Source: Marinomonas sp. SBI8L
GTDB taxonomy: Bacteria; Pseudomonadota; Gammaproteobacteria; Pseudomonadales; Marinomonadaceae
Reading direction: 5' to 3'
Assembly: GCF_001624705.1 (NCBI RefSeq)
Contig: NZ_JSEO01000006.1
Location: 124,001 to 188,000, forward strand
DNA: 64,000 nucleotides
The notes beneath the pieces were generated by a model, which worked only from the letters and a program-made list of their open reading frames with translations, had not been told where the DNA came from and searched no databases. Positions 52,472 to 61,678 of the stretch are shown here, one piece after another (within the stretch, counting starts at the first letter, position 1; each line of letters begins with the position of its first letter). The translations under genes were made by a program, and so were the position numbers.

Positions 52472-52616
52472 TTAAATTCATCCACTTCAGTTTAATCACA
52501 TTCGTTACCACTCATCTCACTGTACACCAAAAGAGAACAAAGAAACCACTTTCACCTATCTAGTACAAATATAAGAAACAGATAAGATAACGTCATCAAC
52601 TGATCCGATTAATGAA

Positions 52617-52637
52617 ATGAACGACGAGATCGTTCAT
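52617..52637 (+). promoter_or_regulatory. Inverted repeat directly before the OYE ribosome-binding site
   Basis: ATGAACGA-CGAGA-TCGTTCAT has perfect 8-bp arms and ends at the base before AGGAG of the old yellow enzyme gene. It could be an operator of the divergent LysR or an mRNA stem next to the Shine-Dalgarno sequence. Confidence 0.45.
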
Positions 52638-52647
52638 AGGAGTAACT

Positions 52648-53700
52648 ATGAGTCACCTGAATACCTTATTTCACTCTGTAGATCTTGGGGCAAATTTAAC
52701 CCTAAAAAACCGTATAATCATGGCCCCGCTAACGCGTTCCATGGCAGACGATAACCTAGTACCGACCGAAGCAATGGCCGCTTATTATGGCCGTCGTGCA
52801 GATGCAGGTTTAATCATTAGTGAAGCCACATTGGTATCACAAGATGGTCAAGGCTATCCCAATACCCCTGGGCTATATACTCAAGCTCAGATTGATGGCT
52901 GGAAGACAGTCACCCAACGAGTACATCAAAACGGTGGAAAGATTTTTGCTCAGATTTGGCATACAGGTCGTGTCTCTCATTCGATTTATCATAATGGTGT
53001 TTTGCCGATGGCACCGTCAGCTGTGCCTATCGTTGGTCATGGACATGTTCCCCGTACCGAAAACCTAGAATACGAAACACCACGAGTTATTACGAAAGAT
53101 GAAATAAAGCGAGTTCAAAACCAGTTCGCTATCGCGGCTAAAAATGCGATAGAAGCAGGATTTGATGGTGTTGAAATTCACGGTGCCAATAGTTACCTCA
53201 TTGACGAGTTTCTACATTGGGATACCAACCGCCGCGAAGACGAATATGGTGGCACAGTCGAAAACATGACACGTTTCTTAATTGAAGTTATCGATCAAGT
53301 AAAAGCAGCAATTCCAGAAGGGAAAGTTGGCTTGCGCCTTTCTCCTCAGGCTTACATCAACTTAGAGCACGATGATCGTGACAAGCAGGTGTTTGATTAT
53401 CTACTACCGCTACTCAATCAATACGATTTAGCTTACGTTCATACTGGAATGTTTGCTGATGAACCTTACGAGCATTTGGGCGGAACAGTGACTCAGTATA
53501 TTCGTCAACATTATCGAGGCACGCTCATCGCTTCTGGTGGGTACAGTGTAAAAAGTGGCGCAGCAGCCATTGAAAATGGTGATGCTGACCTAATTGCAAT
53601 TGGCCGACCTTTCATTGCTAATCCAGACTTTGTAGAAAAAGTAAAACAGGAAAAAGCATTGGTCGAATACAATAATGACATGCTGCACGAACTTTACTAA
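52648..53700 (+). CDS. Old yellow enzyme-type alkene reductase
   Basis: This 350-residue flavin TIM-barrel protein closely resembles NemA/OYE. Features include RIIMAPLTRSMADDNL at the N-terminus, GGKIFAQIWHTGRVSH, FDGVEIHGANSYLIDEF with the substrate-binding His-x2-Asn pair, WDTNRREDEYGG, and LIASGGYSVKSG plus IGRPFIANPDF near the C-terminus. It reduces activated alkenes and nitro compounds with NAD(P)H. AGGAG lies upstream. It is divergent from the LysR gene and followed by a terminator. Confidence 0.95.
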   Translation: MSHLNTLFHSVDLGANLTLKNRIIMAPLTRSMADDNLVPTEAMAAYYGRRADAGLIISEATLVSQDGQGYPNTPGLYTQAQIDGWKTVTQRVHQNGGKIFAQIWHTGRVSHSIYHNGVLPMAPSAVPIVGHGHVPRTENLEYETPRVITKDEIKRVQNQFAIAAKNAIEAGFDGVEIHGANSYLIDEFLHWDTNRREDEYGGTVENMTRFLIEVIDQVKAAIPEGKVGLRLSPQAYINLEHDDRDKQVFDYLLPLLNQYDLAYVHTGMFADEPYEHLGGTVTQYIRQHYRGTLIASGGYSVKSGAAAIENGDADLIAIGRPFIANPDFVEKVKQEKALVEYNNDMLHELY

Positions 53701-53746
53701 AGTATTCAGCCCAATTAAAAGCATCATCTAGAAAAACGATTAAAGG

Positions 53747-53785
53747 CACCCAACTAAAATTTAGCCGCTTTGCTTGGGTGTTTTT
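53747..53785 (+). terminator. Rho-independent terminator after the OYE gene
   Basis: CACCCAA and TTGGGTG form a 7-bp perfect stem 20 bases apart and are followed by TTTTT. It ends the OYE transcript. Confidence 0.8.
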
Positions 53786-54011
53786 ATGAGTTGGCTTTAG
53801 TTCATAGGGATTGGAGGCATTCTCTAATTAGCCAAGATCCCATTAGAAAAACATAATATAAGCAGATTTAGCCCGTATCTATGTTAAGCTCGCCGCAATT
53901 AATCATTTGTTCAGATTTCAAACACACTTGAGATAAGCCTCCTATCGCTCTAAAGCAATAGAATCTTGCGCTTAAATCTAAGTGATTCCTCAATCATCAT
54001 GAAGGTACGTT

Positions 54012-54611
54012 ATGAATAAACCATTTTCCCAAGCTTCTGAAAACAATAAAGAACCTATTCGCCAGATACTCGCTCCCTATGTAAAACAAGGTGGAATACT
54101 CTTAGAAATAGGCAGTGGAACAGGACAACATGGTGAACACATAACACAGCACTACCCAGATTTGGCTTGGCAAACTAGTGACCAGACAGACTATCTAGAA
54201 GGCATTAAACTTTGGGTTGCAGATGCACAACGCGATAATTTCAAAGCGCCACTTGAGCTTGAAATCAGCACGGCGAAATGGACTAACGAGAAAGTCGACT
54301 TTCTGTATTCAGCCAACACGGCACATATTATGTCTTGGGAAGAAGTTGAAAAATTCTTTGAGTTTGTCCCTAGCGCACTAAAAGAAGGAGGTTATTTCTT
54401 CCTTTATGGCCCTTTTAACTACCAAGGTCAATTTACCAGCGAGAGCAATGCCCGCTTTAATGACTGGCTAAAAGAGCAAGCACCTCATCGTGCCATTCGT
54501 GATTTCGAGACCGTCAACAAACTGGCTTGCGAGCAAGAATTAGAGCTGATTGCAGATAACCCTATGCCAGCAAACAACCGTTTATTAGTTTGGCGAGTGA
54601 GTGCTAAGTAG
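54012..54611 (+). CDS. DUF938-family SAM-dependent methyltransferase-like protein
   Basis: This 199-residue protein matches DUF938: RQILAPYVKQGGILLEIGSG with the SAM-binding LEIGSGTGQHG, WQTSDQTDYL after it, and FFLYGPFNYQGQFTSESNAR in the second half. These are predicted class I methyltransferases whose substrate is unknown. The start is ATG 54012, after AAGG. It stands alone between the OYE and MipA genes. Confidence 0.9.
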   Translation: MNKPFSQASENNKEPIRQILAPYVKQGGILLEIGSGTGQHGEHITQHYPDLAWQTSDQTDYLEGIKLWVADAQRDNFKAPLELEISTAKWTNEKVDFLYSANTAHIMSWEEVEKFFEFVPSALKEGGYFFLYGPFNYQGQFTSESNARFNDWLKEQAPHRAIRDFETVNKLACEQELELIADNPMPANNRLLVWRVSAK

Positions 54612-54899
54612 CCTGAATACGTTATCTTCAAGCCTATTTGATAGACAAGCTAAACAAAAAGGTCAAGGTACTCAATCCATGCAAAAAGAATCCAATTAAA
54701 GCGTTTTGAGTTGTGCGTTTTAAACTGAATACCTTGGCCGAACCACACAATAAATCAATGATAAATTAATGTTAAAAAAGTAAAGCAAAAATATTTAAAT
54801 AATTTTTTCTAAAAAGCGGAACCAAGTGGTTCTCTCATAGTCAACTTTAGTGATTTCGACACCCCACAAAGTGATGTAACTAAAGAGTTCCGCTAAATA

Positions 54900-55634
54900 A
54901 TGAAACCTATAAAATTCTTATTCCCTTTAGCACTAATATTAAATACTGATCTAATTTTGGCTAATTCTGAGAGATCTATTGGTGTATTAGTTAATGAGAG
55001 TTCATCTATCTATTTAGATACAAACAAGGACACCGTCTTTGCTCCTTTTTTATCTTATGATAGTGACACTTTTTTTATTAAACAAAGAAGCATTGGTTAC
55101 CATCTAACGAGTTACTTAGACGCCTCTATTGCATACAAAGACAACTTTTTCGACCCTGATGATTCGACCAATGCTGACATGCAGTTGCTGGATAGAAGAA
55201 AGGGAGGTGTCTACGCTAAAGGGAGTGTGAGAGCGAGTATATTCAACGCCACGATAGAGCAAGATATTTCAGGCAGGCATGATGGCTACTCAATACAAGC
55301 TGGCGTCCAATTACCTCTCTATTCGGCCTTAGAAGCGCCTTTAATTGTTAGAGGGAGTATTGATTATATCTATATGGATGAACAAATGAGCGAGTATTTA
55401 TACTCTGTTTCTGCTTCGGAATCTGCACGAACTTCAGGAAAAATAGCCAATTTTTCGATTAAAGATACGACCGCAATCAAATATGGATTGAGGACTATTT
55501 CACCTATCACAAACAACTTAAATATCGTGACCATATTAAATTATGTACGATATTCGGATGAAGTAGACTCAAGCCCTATCGTCTCAAAAAACTATAATTA
55601 TTCAGGTACTATTCTGGCGAATTATACATTTTAA
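54900..55634 (+). CDS. MipA/OmpV-family outer-membrane protein
   Basis: This 244-residue protein has a signal peptide (KFLFPLALILNTDLILA), alternating hydrophobic and polar beta strands (FAPFLSYDSDTFFIKQRSIG, GYHLTSYLDASIAYK) and a C-terminal Phe, all as in MipA/OmpV proteins. MipA family members sit in the outer membrane and bind peptidoglycan enzymes. The role here is inferred. A clear bidirectional terminator lies downstream. Confidence 0.8.
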   Translation: MKPIKFLFPLALILNTDLILANSERSIGVLVNESSSIYLDTNKDTVFAPFLSYDSDTFFIKQRSIGYHLTSYLDASIAYKDNFFDPDDSTNADMQLLDRRKGGVYAKGSVRASIFNATIEQDISGRHDGYSIQAGVQLPLYSALEAPLIVRGSIDYIYMDEQMSEYLYSVSASESARTSGKIANFSIKDTTAIKYGLRTISPITNNLNIVTILNYVRYSDEVDSSPIVSKNYNYSGTILANYTF

Positions 55635-55721
55635 ACAGCCATTAAAATTAACGCTCATAGGCATCATGTTTAAATAAAAGCGCGGTAAATTGATATGCCA
55701 GTTCAGTTACTACTGATAAAT

Positions 55722-55751
55722 AAGAAATGCCCCAGTATTGGGGCATTTCTT
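55722..55751. terminator. Strong bidirectional terminator between MipA and hypothetical gene
   Basis: AAGAAATGCCCC and GGGGCATTTCTT form a perfect 12-bp stem with a six-base loop, bounded by T and A runs. It ends the plus-strand MipA transcript and the minus-strand gene at 55774. Confidence 0.92.
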
Positions 55752-55773
55752 AAACTATAAAGGGCATTCAAAT

Positions 55774-56181
55774 CTAATCAGCAACGAGGCTCATTCCTCC
55801 GAATCCATCATCTTGAGTTAAATCGATAACAAGCTTAAATGTCTTTGGCTCTGAGTTTTTATAGGTACCTAAGTTTTTCTGATTTTTTGGATAAGGCGTT
55901 TCAGTTGTTGTGCATTGAGCTAACAAAATTGCCTCACCAGCATTTCCATCGTTCCAATACAATTGGTACTGCCCTTTCCAAGTTGATACTTGAAGAAAGC
56001 TAATATTAGGGTAAGCGCCACCAACTTTAAGAATAGGAAAATTTGGTACATCAATTGTACCTGTACAAACTTTACCCCACTCCCAACTATTGATTTCATT
56101 TACAGCATATACAAAAGGTGTACCAGTTACTTGTGATTGGTTTTGAACTTCAACTTTTGTAATTGAAAATAAAACAGTCAT
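55774..56181 (-). CDS. Hypothetical beta-rich protein
   Basis: This 135-residue protein has no recognised motif. It appears to be beta-rich with aromatic patches (INSWEWGKVCTGTIDVPNFP, YQLYWNDGNAGEA) and two Cys, and has no signal peptide. AAGGGTGAAAAC gives a good ribosome-binding site. It stands alone after the bidirectional terminator. It may be a secreted or cytoplasmic beta-sandwich of the marine-specific type. The function is unknown. Confidence 0.65.
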   Translation of the reverse strand: MTVLFSITKVEVQNQSQVTGTPFVYAVNEINSWEWGKVCTGTIDVPNFPILKVGGAYPNISFLQVSTWKGQYQLYWNDGNAGEAILLAQCTTTETPYPKNQKNLGTYKNSEPKTFKLVIDLTQDDGFGGMSLVAD

Positions 56182-56449
56182 GTTTTCACCCTTAACTTAA
56201 TTGGCCTACTCTTTAGGATTTTCGGCATACTCCCTGTTTATGTCAGTGGTTTCAAGACTCCACTTTTTCCTTTATTGCAATGACATAAATAGCTTGTTTA
56301 CATGCTATTTATGAAATAAAGATTCCATTAAATGATTGCAAGAATTTAAACCTAGTTCATTTTTTAAAAAGTGCACATTTAATTTGAATAATTCATCACA
56401 TCTCTTGTAGTTATCTAAGCCTCGTCTATAAACGCCTAGACCAGAACCA

Positions 56450-57079
56450 CTAAATAAACGCACTGCTACTTATCGATAAATAAATAGCAGCACCTAATAA
56501 GGCGAAGCCGCCAAATCGGTTTACGTAATTGCGGCTATCTTGCAAGAAAGATAGAAGCCCTTTAGCAGATATGGCGTATAGCATGACGCAGGTAAAATCT
56601 AGCAACGCCATTGTCGGGCACATGATAGCCATTTGTGGCAATAAGGGCTGGCTGGTATCGATAAACTGAGGGAAAAACGCCGTAAAAAAGACGATAGCTT
56701 TTGGGTTGCCAAAGGCCACCATAAACCCTTTTATATAAAGGGTGTGCGCCCCTATCGTTGCTGTCGTGTCATCTGCGCCAGAGAGAGTTAATTCGCTACG
56801 ATCAAGCAACATTTTTACCCCCATATAGACTAACGTGATTACCCCAAACCATTTAATCAAGGTAAATGCCATTTCAGAGCTGGCAATAACAACCCCTAAA
56901 CCCGCAGCAACTATCATCATCTGGATAAAATTAGCCGAAATATCCCCCAGTGCCGTAAAGCTAGTTTGTCTAACGCCATATTTCATCGAATGAAGCATAC
57001 CTAATACGATGCTTGGTCCAGGTGTCATTGTCAGAATAAGTGAAGCAATAATAAAAGTTAACCATGTCTCAGCGGCCAT
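56450..57079 (-). CDS. LysE/RhtB-family amino-acid exporter
   Basis: This protein of about 209 residues has six membrane segments and the LysE/RhtB signature LTMTPGPSIVLGMLHSMKYG. A second characteristic stretch is MVAFGNPKAIVFFTAFFPQF. I chose ATG 57079 because GGAG lies 7 bases before it; the frame is open 25 codons further, but that extension is hydrophilic with no ribosome-binding site. It exports an amino acid or related compound. The divergent LysR at 57279 is a probable regulator, as in many LysE pairs. Confidence 0.9.
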   Translation of the reverse strand: MAAETWLTFIIASLILTMTPGPSIVLGMLHSMKYGVRQTSFTALGDISANFIQMMIVAAGLGVVIASSEMAFTLIKWFGVITLVYMGVKMLLDRSELTLSGADDTTATIGAHTLYIKGFMVAFGNPKAIVFFTAFFPQFIDTSQPLLPQMAIMCPTMALLDFTCVMLYAISAKGLLSFLQDSRNYVNRFGGFALLGAAIYLSISSSAFI

Positions 57080-57278
57080 TTCGTGACTCCGTTTAGTGTG
57101 GCTGTCATTAAAAACAGGCTGTCGTTGAAAAGCAGACTGTCGCTCAAAAAACACATCAACTCTTATGAGTAATGCCTTAGATTTCCTAGTGCTAAGCGCT
57201 TAATGGCTCAATTGCACTTGCTAGGCTCAGTCTGATAGTATACTGATGCATAACAAAATAACCTGAAGTTATACTTTT

Positions 57279-58166
57279 ATGATTGACGAATTAAATGACA
57301 TCCCAGCTTTAGTCCCCAAATTATTAGTACAACTAGCGTCGTTGGGTAGCATCACGCAAGCGGCGACAGCTTTGAACGTAAGCCAGCCTGCTGCGAGCAA
57401 AGCCATTAGAAATGCTGAGCTTAGATTGGGTGTGGCATTAATCAGAAGAGACAATCGCCCTCTTGAGCTAACCCAAGAAGGACAATTAATTGCAGAGTAC
57501 GCGAAGCAGCAACAAGAAAAAGAAGATGCATTAATTCAACAGCTTAAACAAATCAAAAAAGAAGGGGCCGGTACCATTAAAATAGCCTCTTTTGGGGCAT
57601 CCGCATCCACTCATATTTTGCCTAATTTCATTCAAAAAATTAGTCAAAGCTTCCCTAGTATTAAGGTTGAAGTTTATGAATATACAGACGAAGGCGCCTT
57701 ATCGGCCCTACGAGAAGGTCGAGTCGATTTTGCCATCATTGTTGATAAGCAAGCACTAGATCTCGATGTGATTCCTATTATGACGGACCGCTTAGTCGCC
57801 TTAGTGAATGAAAGCGACATCTTATCCAAGCGTCCGACTTTATCAGTAAAAGACATTATGTCGCGAGATTTTATCTTAACCAAAGGCGGCAGCGAAGCGC
57901 TGATAAGAGAATGGTTTTACCTCTCAAATGCCAGCTTAAAAGTAAAGCACACCGCCGTACAATTAACCTCAATACTCGCCTTAATTAGAGCAGGATTAGG
58001 CATTTCTGTTGTGGCCGAATTGGCTGTACCTGACTCCCGCCCAAATATAAAAGTCATTCCCTTAATGCCAGAACATCCCCGCCCTATTTGTGTCGCCAGA
58101 AAAGCCGGTAGCTTTTCTTCTCATGCAGCAAAATCTGCATGGCGTTGCTTTGAGGCACAGCTTTAA
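57279..58166 (+). CDS. LysR-family regulator beside the LysE exporter
   Basis: This 295-residue protein has the LysR helix-turn-helix GSITQAATALNVSQPAASKAI and the LRLGVALIRRDNRPLELTQEG wing. The effector domain includes AGLGISVVAELAVPDS near the end. It is 199 bp from and divergent to the exporter start; this is the lysG/lysE arrangement, in which the regulator senses the exported amino acid. The amino acid itself cannot be read. Confidence 0.9.
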   Translation: MIDELNDIPALVPKLLVQLASLGSITQAATALNVSQPAASKAIRNAELRLGVALIRRDNRPLELTQEGQLIAEYAKQQQEKEDALIQQLKQIKKEGAGTIKIASFGASASTHILPNFIQKISQSFPSIKVEVYEYTDEGALSALREGRVDFAIIVDKQALDLDVIPIMTDRLVALVNESDILSKRPTLSVKDIMSRDFILTKGGSEALIREWFYLSNASLKVKHTAVQLTSILALIRAGLGISVVAELAVPDSRPNIKVIPLMPEHPRPICVARKAGSFSSHAAKSAWRCFEAQL

Positions 58167-58222
58167 TAAAAAAACTTAAACTAAAAGAAAGCGAGTAACT
58201 CATTTTATTCGCTCAACTTTTT

Positions 58223-58261
58223 AGCTCAATTCAATAGCTCAACTTAATAGCCAAGCTTAAT
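58223..58261. repeat. Three 13-bp imperfect tandem repeats across a gene end
   Basis: AGCTCAATTCAAT, AGCTCAACTTAAT and AGCCAAGCTTAAT follow one another and cover the stop codon of the hydroxyacid dehydrogenase gene. A related GCTCAAC lies shortly before. It may be slippage DNA that changed the C-terminus. Confidence 0.55.
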
Positions 58262-59245
58262 ATCCACGCTCTCTAGCAGCTTGTTTTCAGTTCTGTATAA
58301 ATGAATGTTGTCAGCCACAATTTTGGCAGCAGTTTCTTTATTTGTCGGTGCTGAGATGTGCGGTAGCACAGTAATTTTAGGGTGAGACCAAACCTCAGAC
58401 TCAACTGGCAAAGGTTCCTGCTCAAATACATCTAATACAGCATGCTCAATTTGCCCCGAGTCCAAACAGGCTAATAAATCAGCCGTATTAACCACGGCGC
58501 CACGAGAGAAGTTTATTAACTTAGCCCCTTTAGGAAGCCAAGCTAGCGTCTCGTTATTCAACATATGATGCGTATTAGGCGTTAACGGAAGCAGGTTAAT
58601 TAAGATATCGGTTTGCTCCATCATCGCCTTTAAACCATCCCGTCCATGATAATGGCGAATCCCATCAAGCACTTTAGGAGAGCGAGTCCAGCAGCTCAGG
58701 GAATAATTGAGCTGTTGCAACAAACTCAAGGAAGCCAACCCAAGCTTGCCCGCACCTAACATTGAGATGCGTAAATCTTTTGAATCCCTATGCTGCAACT
58801 TACGCCATTGCTTTTGCCCTTGTTGCTTTGCATAACTCGGCATATTACGCTGCAAGTACAAAGTCCATGCCAATACAGACTCGGCCATGCTTTGAGCCAA
58901 AGTCGGGTCAACCAGCCTGATGAGTTGAAAACTTGCCTTGTTAAAACTTTCCTTATCTAAACTTGTCTTATTAAAACCAGCCTTGTTAAAAACATCACTT
59001 TTCAGCGCTTGAACCAAACCTTCAACTCCAGCCCATAAGCTTTGCACCAAAACAAGGTTGGGATAACGCAATAAGTCTTCTGGGTTAGGATTAGAGACAA
59101 TGGCGATATCGACCAAGGCCTCTTCTCCCTCAGGAATTTGATCAGGGAGCAACACCGTCTGGTTTTGCAACTGACTATTAAGATGCTCAAGCCATAAAAA
59201 CTGAGCCTCGTCGGTTAAGCGGCTAAGAAAAACAATATGCTTCAT
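58244..59245 (-). CDS. D-2-hydroxyacid dehydrogenase (GhrA-type glyoxylate/hydroxypyruvate reductase)
   Basis: This 333-residue protein has MLGAGKLGLASLSLLQQL (NAD(P) loop), KLINFSRGAVVNTADLL with the catalytic Arg, DVFEQEPLP with Glu and LPHISAPTNKETA with His, the Arg-Glu-His triad of D-isomer dehydrogenases. The domain order fits GhrA, but a 20-residue insert of FNKAG-like units (from 58931-58990) makes it longer than the usual 312. It is 4 bp overlapped by the VOC gene upstream and so coupled to it. It would reduce glyoxylate or hydroxypyruvate with NADPH; the substrate is inferred. Confidence 0.88.
   Translation of the reverse strand: MKHIVFLSRLTDEAQFLWLEHLNSQLQNQTVLLPDQIPEGEEALVDIAIVSNPNPEDLLRYPNLVLVQSLWAGVEGLVQALKSDVFNKAGFNKTSLDKESFNKASFQLIRLVDPTLAQSMAESVLAWTLYLQRNMPSYAKQQGQKQWRKLQHRDSKDLRISMLGAGKLGLASLSLLQQLNYSLSCWTRSPKVLDGIRHYHGRDGLKAMMEQTDILINLLPLTPNTHHMLNNETLAWLPKGAKLINFSRGAVVNTADLLACLDSGQIEHAVLDVFEQEPLPVESEVWSHPKITVLPHISAPTNKETAAKIVADNIHLYRTENKLLESVDIKLGY
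58931..58990 (-). repeat. Four 15-bp imperfect tandem repeats inside the dehydrogenase gene
   Basis: Units ACTTGCCTTGTTAAA, ACTTTCCTTATCTAA, ACTTGTCTTATTAAA and ACCAGCCTTGTTAAA run head to tail on the plus strand. In the protein they give four five-residue blocks like FNKAG, FNKTS, LDKES and FNKAS. The unit length keeps the frame, and the block forms an insert between two conserved parts of the enzyme. Confidence 0.85.
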
Positions 59246-59658
59246 GCGTTAAATACCTCCTTCATGTCAGCAAAGCTTTTAAATTCAATCGGGTTACCAA
59301 AAGAATCGAAAAAGAAAAAGGTAAATTGTTCGCCGGGTTGCCCTTCGAAGCGATGAGTGGGAGGCAGCACAAAATCTATCTTAGCGGCGGTTAATCGATC
59401 GGCGAGAGTGCGCCATAATGCCAAGGGCAATACCAAACCAAAGTGCGGCATAGGGACAGCAATGTTATCCACCTTACCTGTGTTCTTAGTGTGTAACGGC
59501 TCTCCCAAATGAAGAGAAAGTTGATGCCCGAAAAAGTTAAAGTCGACCCAAGTTTCTGTACTTCTCCCCTCTTCTGCACCTAGCAATTCACCGTAAAAAG
59601 CACGAGCTTGGTTTAAGTCAGTCACATTGATGGCTAAATGGAAAATGTTCGATTGCAT
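59242..59658 (-). CDS. VOC-family (glyoxalase/dioxygenase superfamily) protein
   Basis: This protein of about 138 residues has two beta-alpha-beta-beta-beta modules: FHLAINVTDLNQARAFYGEL at the start, HFGLVLPLALWRTLADRL in the middle, and QFTFFFFDSFGNPIEFKS with the C-terminal Glu metal ligand. I chose ATG 59658 because it begins the first module; the longer frame (to 59709) adds a hydrophilic tail without a clear ribosome-binding site, so this choice is tentative. It overlaps the dehydrogenase by 4 bp (ATGA). The divergent LysR at 59757 probably controls both. Confidence 0.8.
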   Translation of the reverse strand: MQSNIFHLAINVTDLNQARAFYGELLGAEEGRSTETWVDFNFFGHQLSLHLGEPLHTKNTGKVDNIAVPMPHFGLVLPLALWRTLADRLTAAKIDFVLPPTHRFEGQPGEQFTFFFFDSFGNPIEFKSFADMKEVFNA

Positions 59659-59756
59659 ATCACCTGTCTCTCTGTTTGTTCTCATGAAACAGAGGTTAGC
59701 AATCATCATTCAAAACAAATACTATATATTTATATGAATGACCATAAGGAATTGTT

Positions 59757-60632
59757 TTGGATATTCGATTTTTATCAAGCTTGCTAGAAGTGGTTAACAC
59801 AGGTTCTATCGCCGCCGCTGCAAGAAATCAAATGCTTACCTCTGCGGCGGTGAGTCAGAGAATTAAAGCACTAGAGCAAAGTTTAGGTTGCCCGTTGCTT
59901 AACCGCTCTGGCCATTCAGCCAAACCAACAGAAGCCTGCTTAAGACTATTACCTAGATTGAAGCATCTGGTAGCAGAAACCCAAGCACTGCAAAATGATT
60001 TAGACCAAACAGGCTTATCTGGCGATTTAAAAGTCGGCGCCGTTTCCACTGCCTTAACTGGCATCATGCCTAGTGTGATTCAACAGCTCGCTACTCATCT
60101 ACCAGATCTCAACCTACAAATTTCACCTGGAACCTCGGCTAATTTATATCAGCAACTGCTTGATAAAAATCTTGATGTCATCATTATCGTCAAGCCGCCC
60201 TTTGTTTGCCCCAAGTACTTACAGACAAATACTTTATACACGGAGCAACTGGGCTTTATTAGCAGTGAGTCAAACACATTAAACGTCAAAGAGTCCTTAC
60301 TGAACCTACCTTATATTCAATACGACAGATCCGCTTGGGGCGGCGCGATCGCAGACTCTTACTTGCTAGATTGCGATATAGCAGCCAACACCTTATGTGA
60401 GTTGGATGCCCTTGAGAGCATCGCTCTGATGGTAAAACGTCATATGGGCGTTTCATTAGTACCCATCTGGCAAGGACTAGAGGAAGTCGCTAACAATATT
60501 AAAATCCAGCCTATTTCAGGCAAAGAATACCAACGACATATTCAGCTGATTACCCATCGCCAGGTGGGCAAAGAGCGATTGATTGAGGCTTTTAGTGATA
60601 CGGTTATAAAAGCCAGTAAAGAGTTGATATAA
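59757..60632 (+). CDS. LysR-family regulator beside VOC/dehydrogenase pair
   Basis: This 291-residue protein has LLEVVNTGSIAAAARNQMLT, SQRIKALEQSLGCPLLNRSG and a C-terminal domain typical of LysR. The start is TTG 59757, with AAGGA six bases upstream, the only good one in this region. It is divergent from the VOC-dehydrogenase operon 98 bp away and is its likely regulator. Confidence 0.9.
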   Translation: MDIRFLSSLLEVVNTGSIAAAARNQMLTSAAVSQRIKALEQSLGCPLLNRSGHSAKPTEACLRLLPRLKHLVAETQALQNDLDQTGLSGDLKVGAVSTALTGIMPSVIQQLATHLPDLNLQISPGTSANLYQQLLDKNLDVIIIVKPPFVCPKYLQTNTLYTEQLGFISSESNTLNVKESLLNLPYIQYDRSAWGGAIADSYLLDCDIAANTLCELDALESIALMVKRHMGVSLVPIWQGLEEVANNIKIQPISGKEYQRHIQLITHRQVGKERLIEAFSDTVIKASKELI

Positions 60633-60799
60633 GCGTGGAAATTCAAAGATAGAGAATGATCAAAGACACCCGACTAAAACAGTAAGTTTTAAGTTAAGTA
60701 TTTTGTTAGATTTTATAATTATTTTAGCCGTATGATTACATATAGATATCTTGTGTAAGCGTACGAACTTTGAACGCAATTCATGTAAATTTAGAAGCG

Positions 60800-61445
60800 C
60801 TTAACTTTCAGTAAGCATCTCTTTATAGGATTTTGTTTCAAGATCAAACTGGGTTAAACCAAACTTAGCAGCTAAAGCTTCAAGCTGCTCTCTATACTGG
60901 GAAAGCTTAGATTCATCATCTGTCATGATGGCAAATTCAGCGAAGTCACCGATATTCGCAAGTGTATCCAACGTAATATGAAATTCACCAACAAAATAGA
61001 TACTACGGCTTTTCGTCGCTTTTAAAACAATCTCATACCCCATAGTTTCAAGCATGCTCAAAGCTTTATCTGCATCACTAATATCCGTTGCTTCACATCT
61101 ATCTTCTTCTGGACCTTTCACTATCCATAATTTGATGCCAGAAGGAGTCATAGTACGTATGCACAGACTTTTATTTTGAGCTTCAAGCGCTAAATCTGGA
61201 GTATCGAAATAACAATCCGATTCCGTATTATTTTCAAGCATGACTTCATGAGGGGTTTGGCTTAATGTTTCCAGAAAGCCAGATTTGGACGTAAGGCGAT
61301 ACTTCAACTCGACTTCATACTTACCTTGAAAATGATCTTTTGCCACGCTTTATCTCCCTGAAAAAGAAGAAGATTAACATATCAAATGCATTCAAGGCAG
61401 TTAGATAAAGAAATGAAAAAAGATAGTTTTTAATCTAAACTGGCT
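60800..61445. repeat. Long direct repeat, left copy (CYTH gene plus its upstream region)
   Basis: About 645 bp almost identical to 62744-63390, in the same orientation and 1,944 bp apart. It covers the CYTH gene and about 100 bp upstream of it. A RAYT-type transposase gene lies between the copies. I see four differences near the gene's 3' end and several at the far upstream edge, where the homology fades. Confidence 0.93.
60801..61346 (-). CDS. CYTH-domain protein (class IV adenylate-cyclase-like), copy 1
   Basis: This 181-residue protein has the N-terminal CYTH motif YEVELKYRL (E-x-E-x-K type), CYFDTPDLALEAQNKSLCIR and a Glu/Asp-rich second half typical of the CyaB/thiamine-triphosphatase superfamily. 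The start is GTG 61346 after GGGAGA. Members hydrolyse organic triphosphates or make cAMP; this one is not assigned. It is the left member of a nearly identical gene pair flanking a RAYT-type transposase and is probably a recent duplicate. Confidence 0.85.
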   Translation of the reverse strand: MAKDHFQGKYEVELKYRLTSKSGFLETLSQTPHEVMLENNTESDCYFDTPDLALEAQNKSLCIRTMTPSGIKLWIVKGPEEDRCEATDISDADKALSMLETMGYEIVLKATKSRSIYFVGEFHITLDTLANIGDFAEFAIMTDDESKLSQYREQLEALAAKFGLTQFDLETKSYKEMLTES

Positions 61446-61678
61446 TTTGGTTTTTAAATGGTTTTTAAATAAGACAGGCATTTTAAAAGAGATCAGATAT
61501 AACATCAGCTAAAAACAGATTCTTAAAATATTTCTGACACTTTATAGATAAAAAATGAAGAGCCCACTTAATTTGGCGACCCATTTTAAGCAATTAATTG
61601 GATAATTTCATATTTAGGGCGTCAAGATATCTCGAGTTAACGATAGGAAGAATTTCGACTAGATGAATAAACTAAGAT
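61347..61678. other. Region between CYTH copy 1 and the transposase
   Basis: About 330 bp with no gene. Its right-hand part, next to the CYTH gene, is the duplicated upstream region; the rest is AT-rich. I looked for REP-type hairpins beside the RAYT gene and saw no clear one. Confidence 0.55.
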
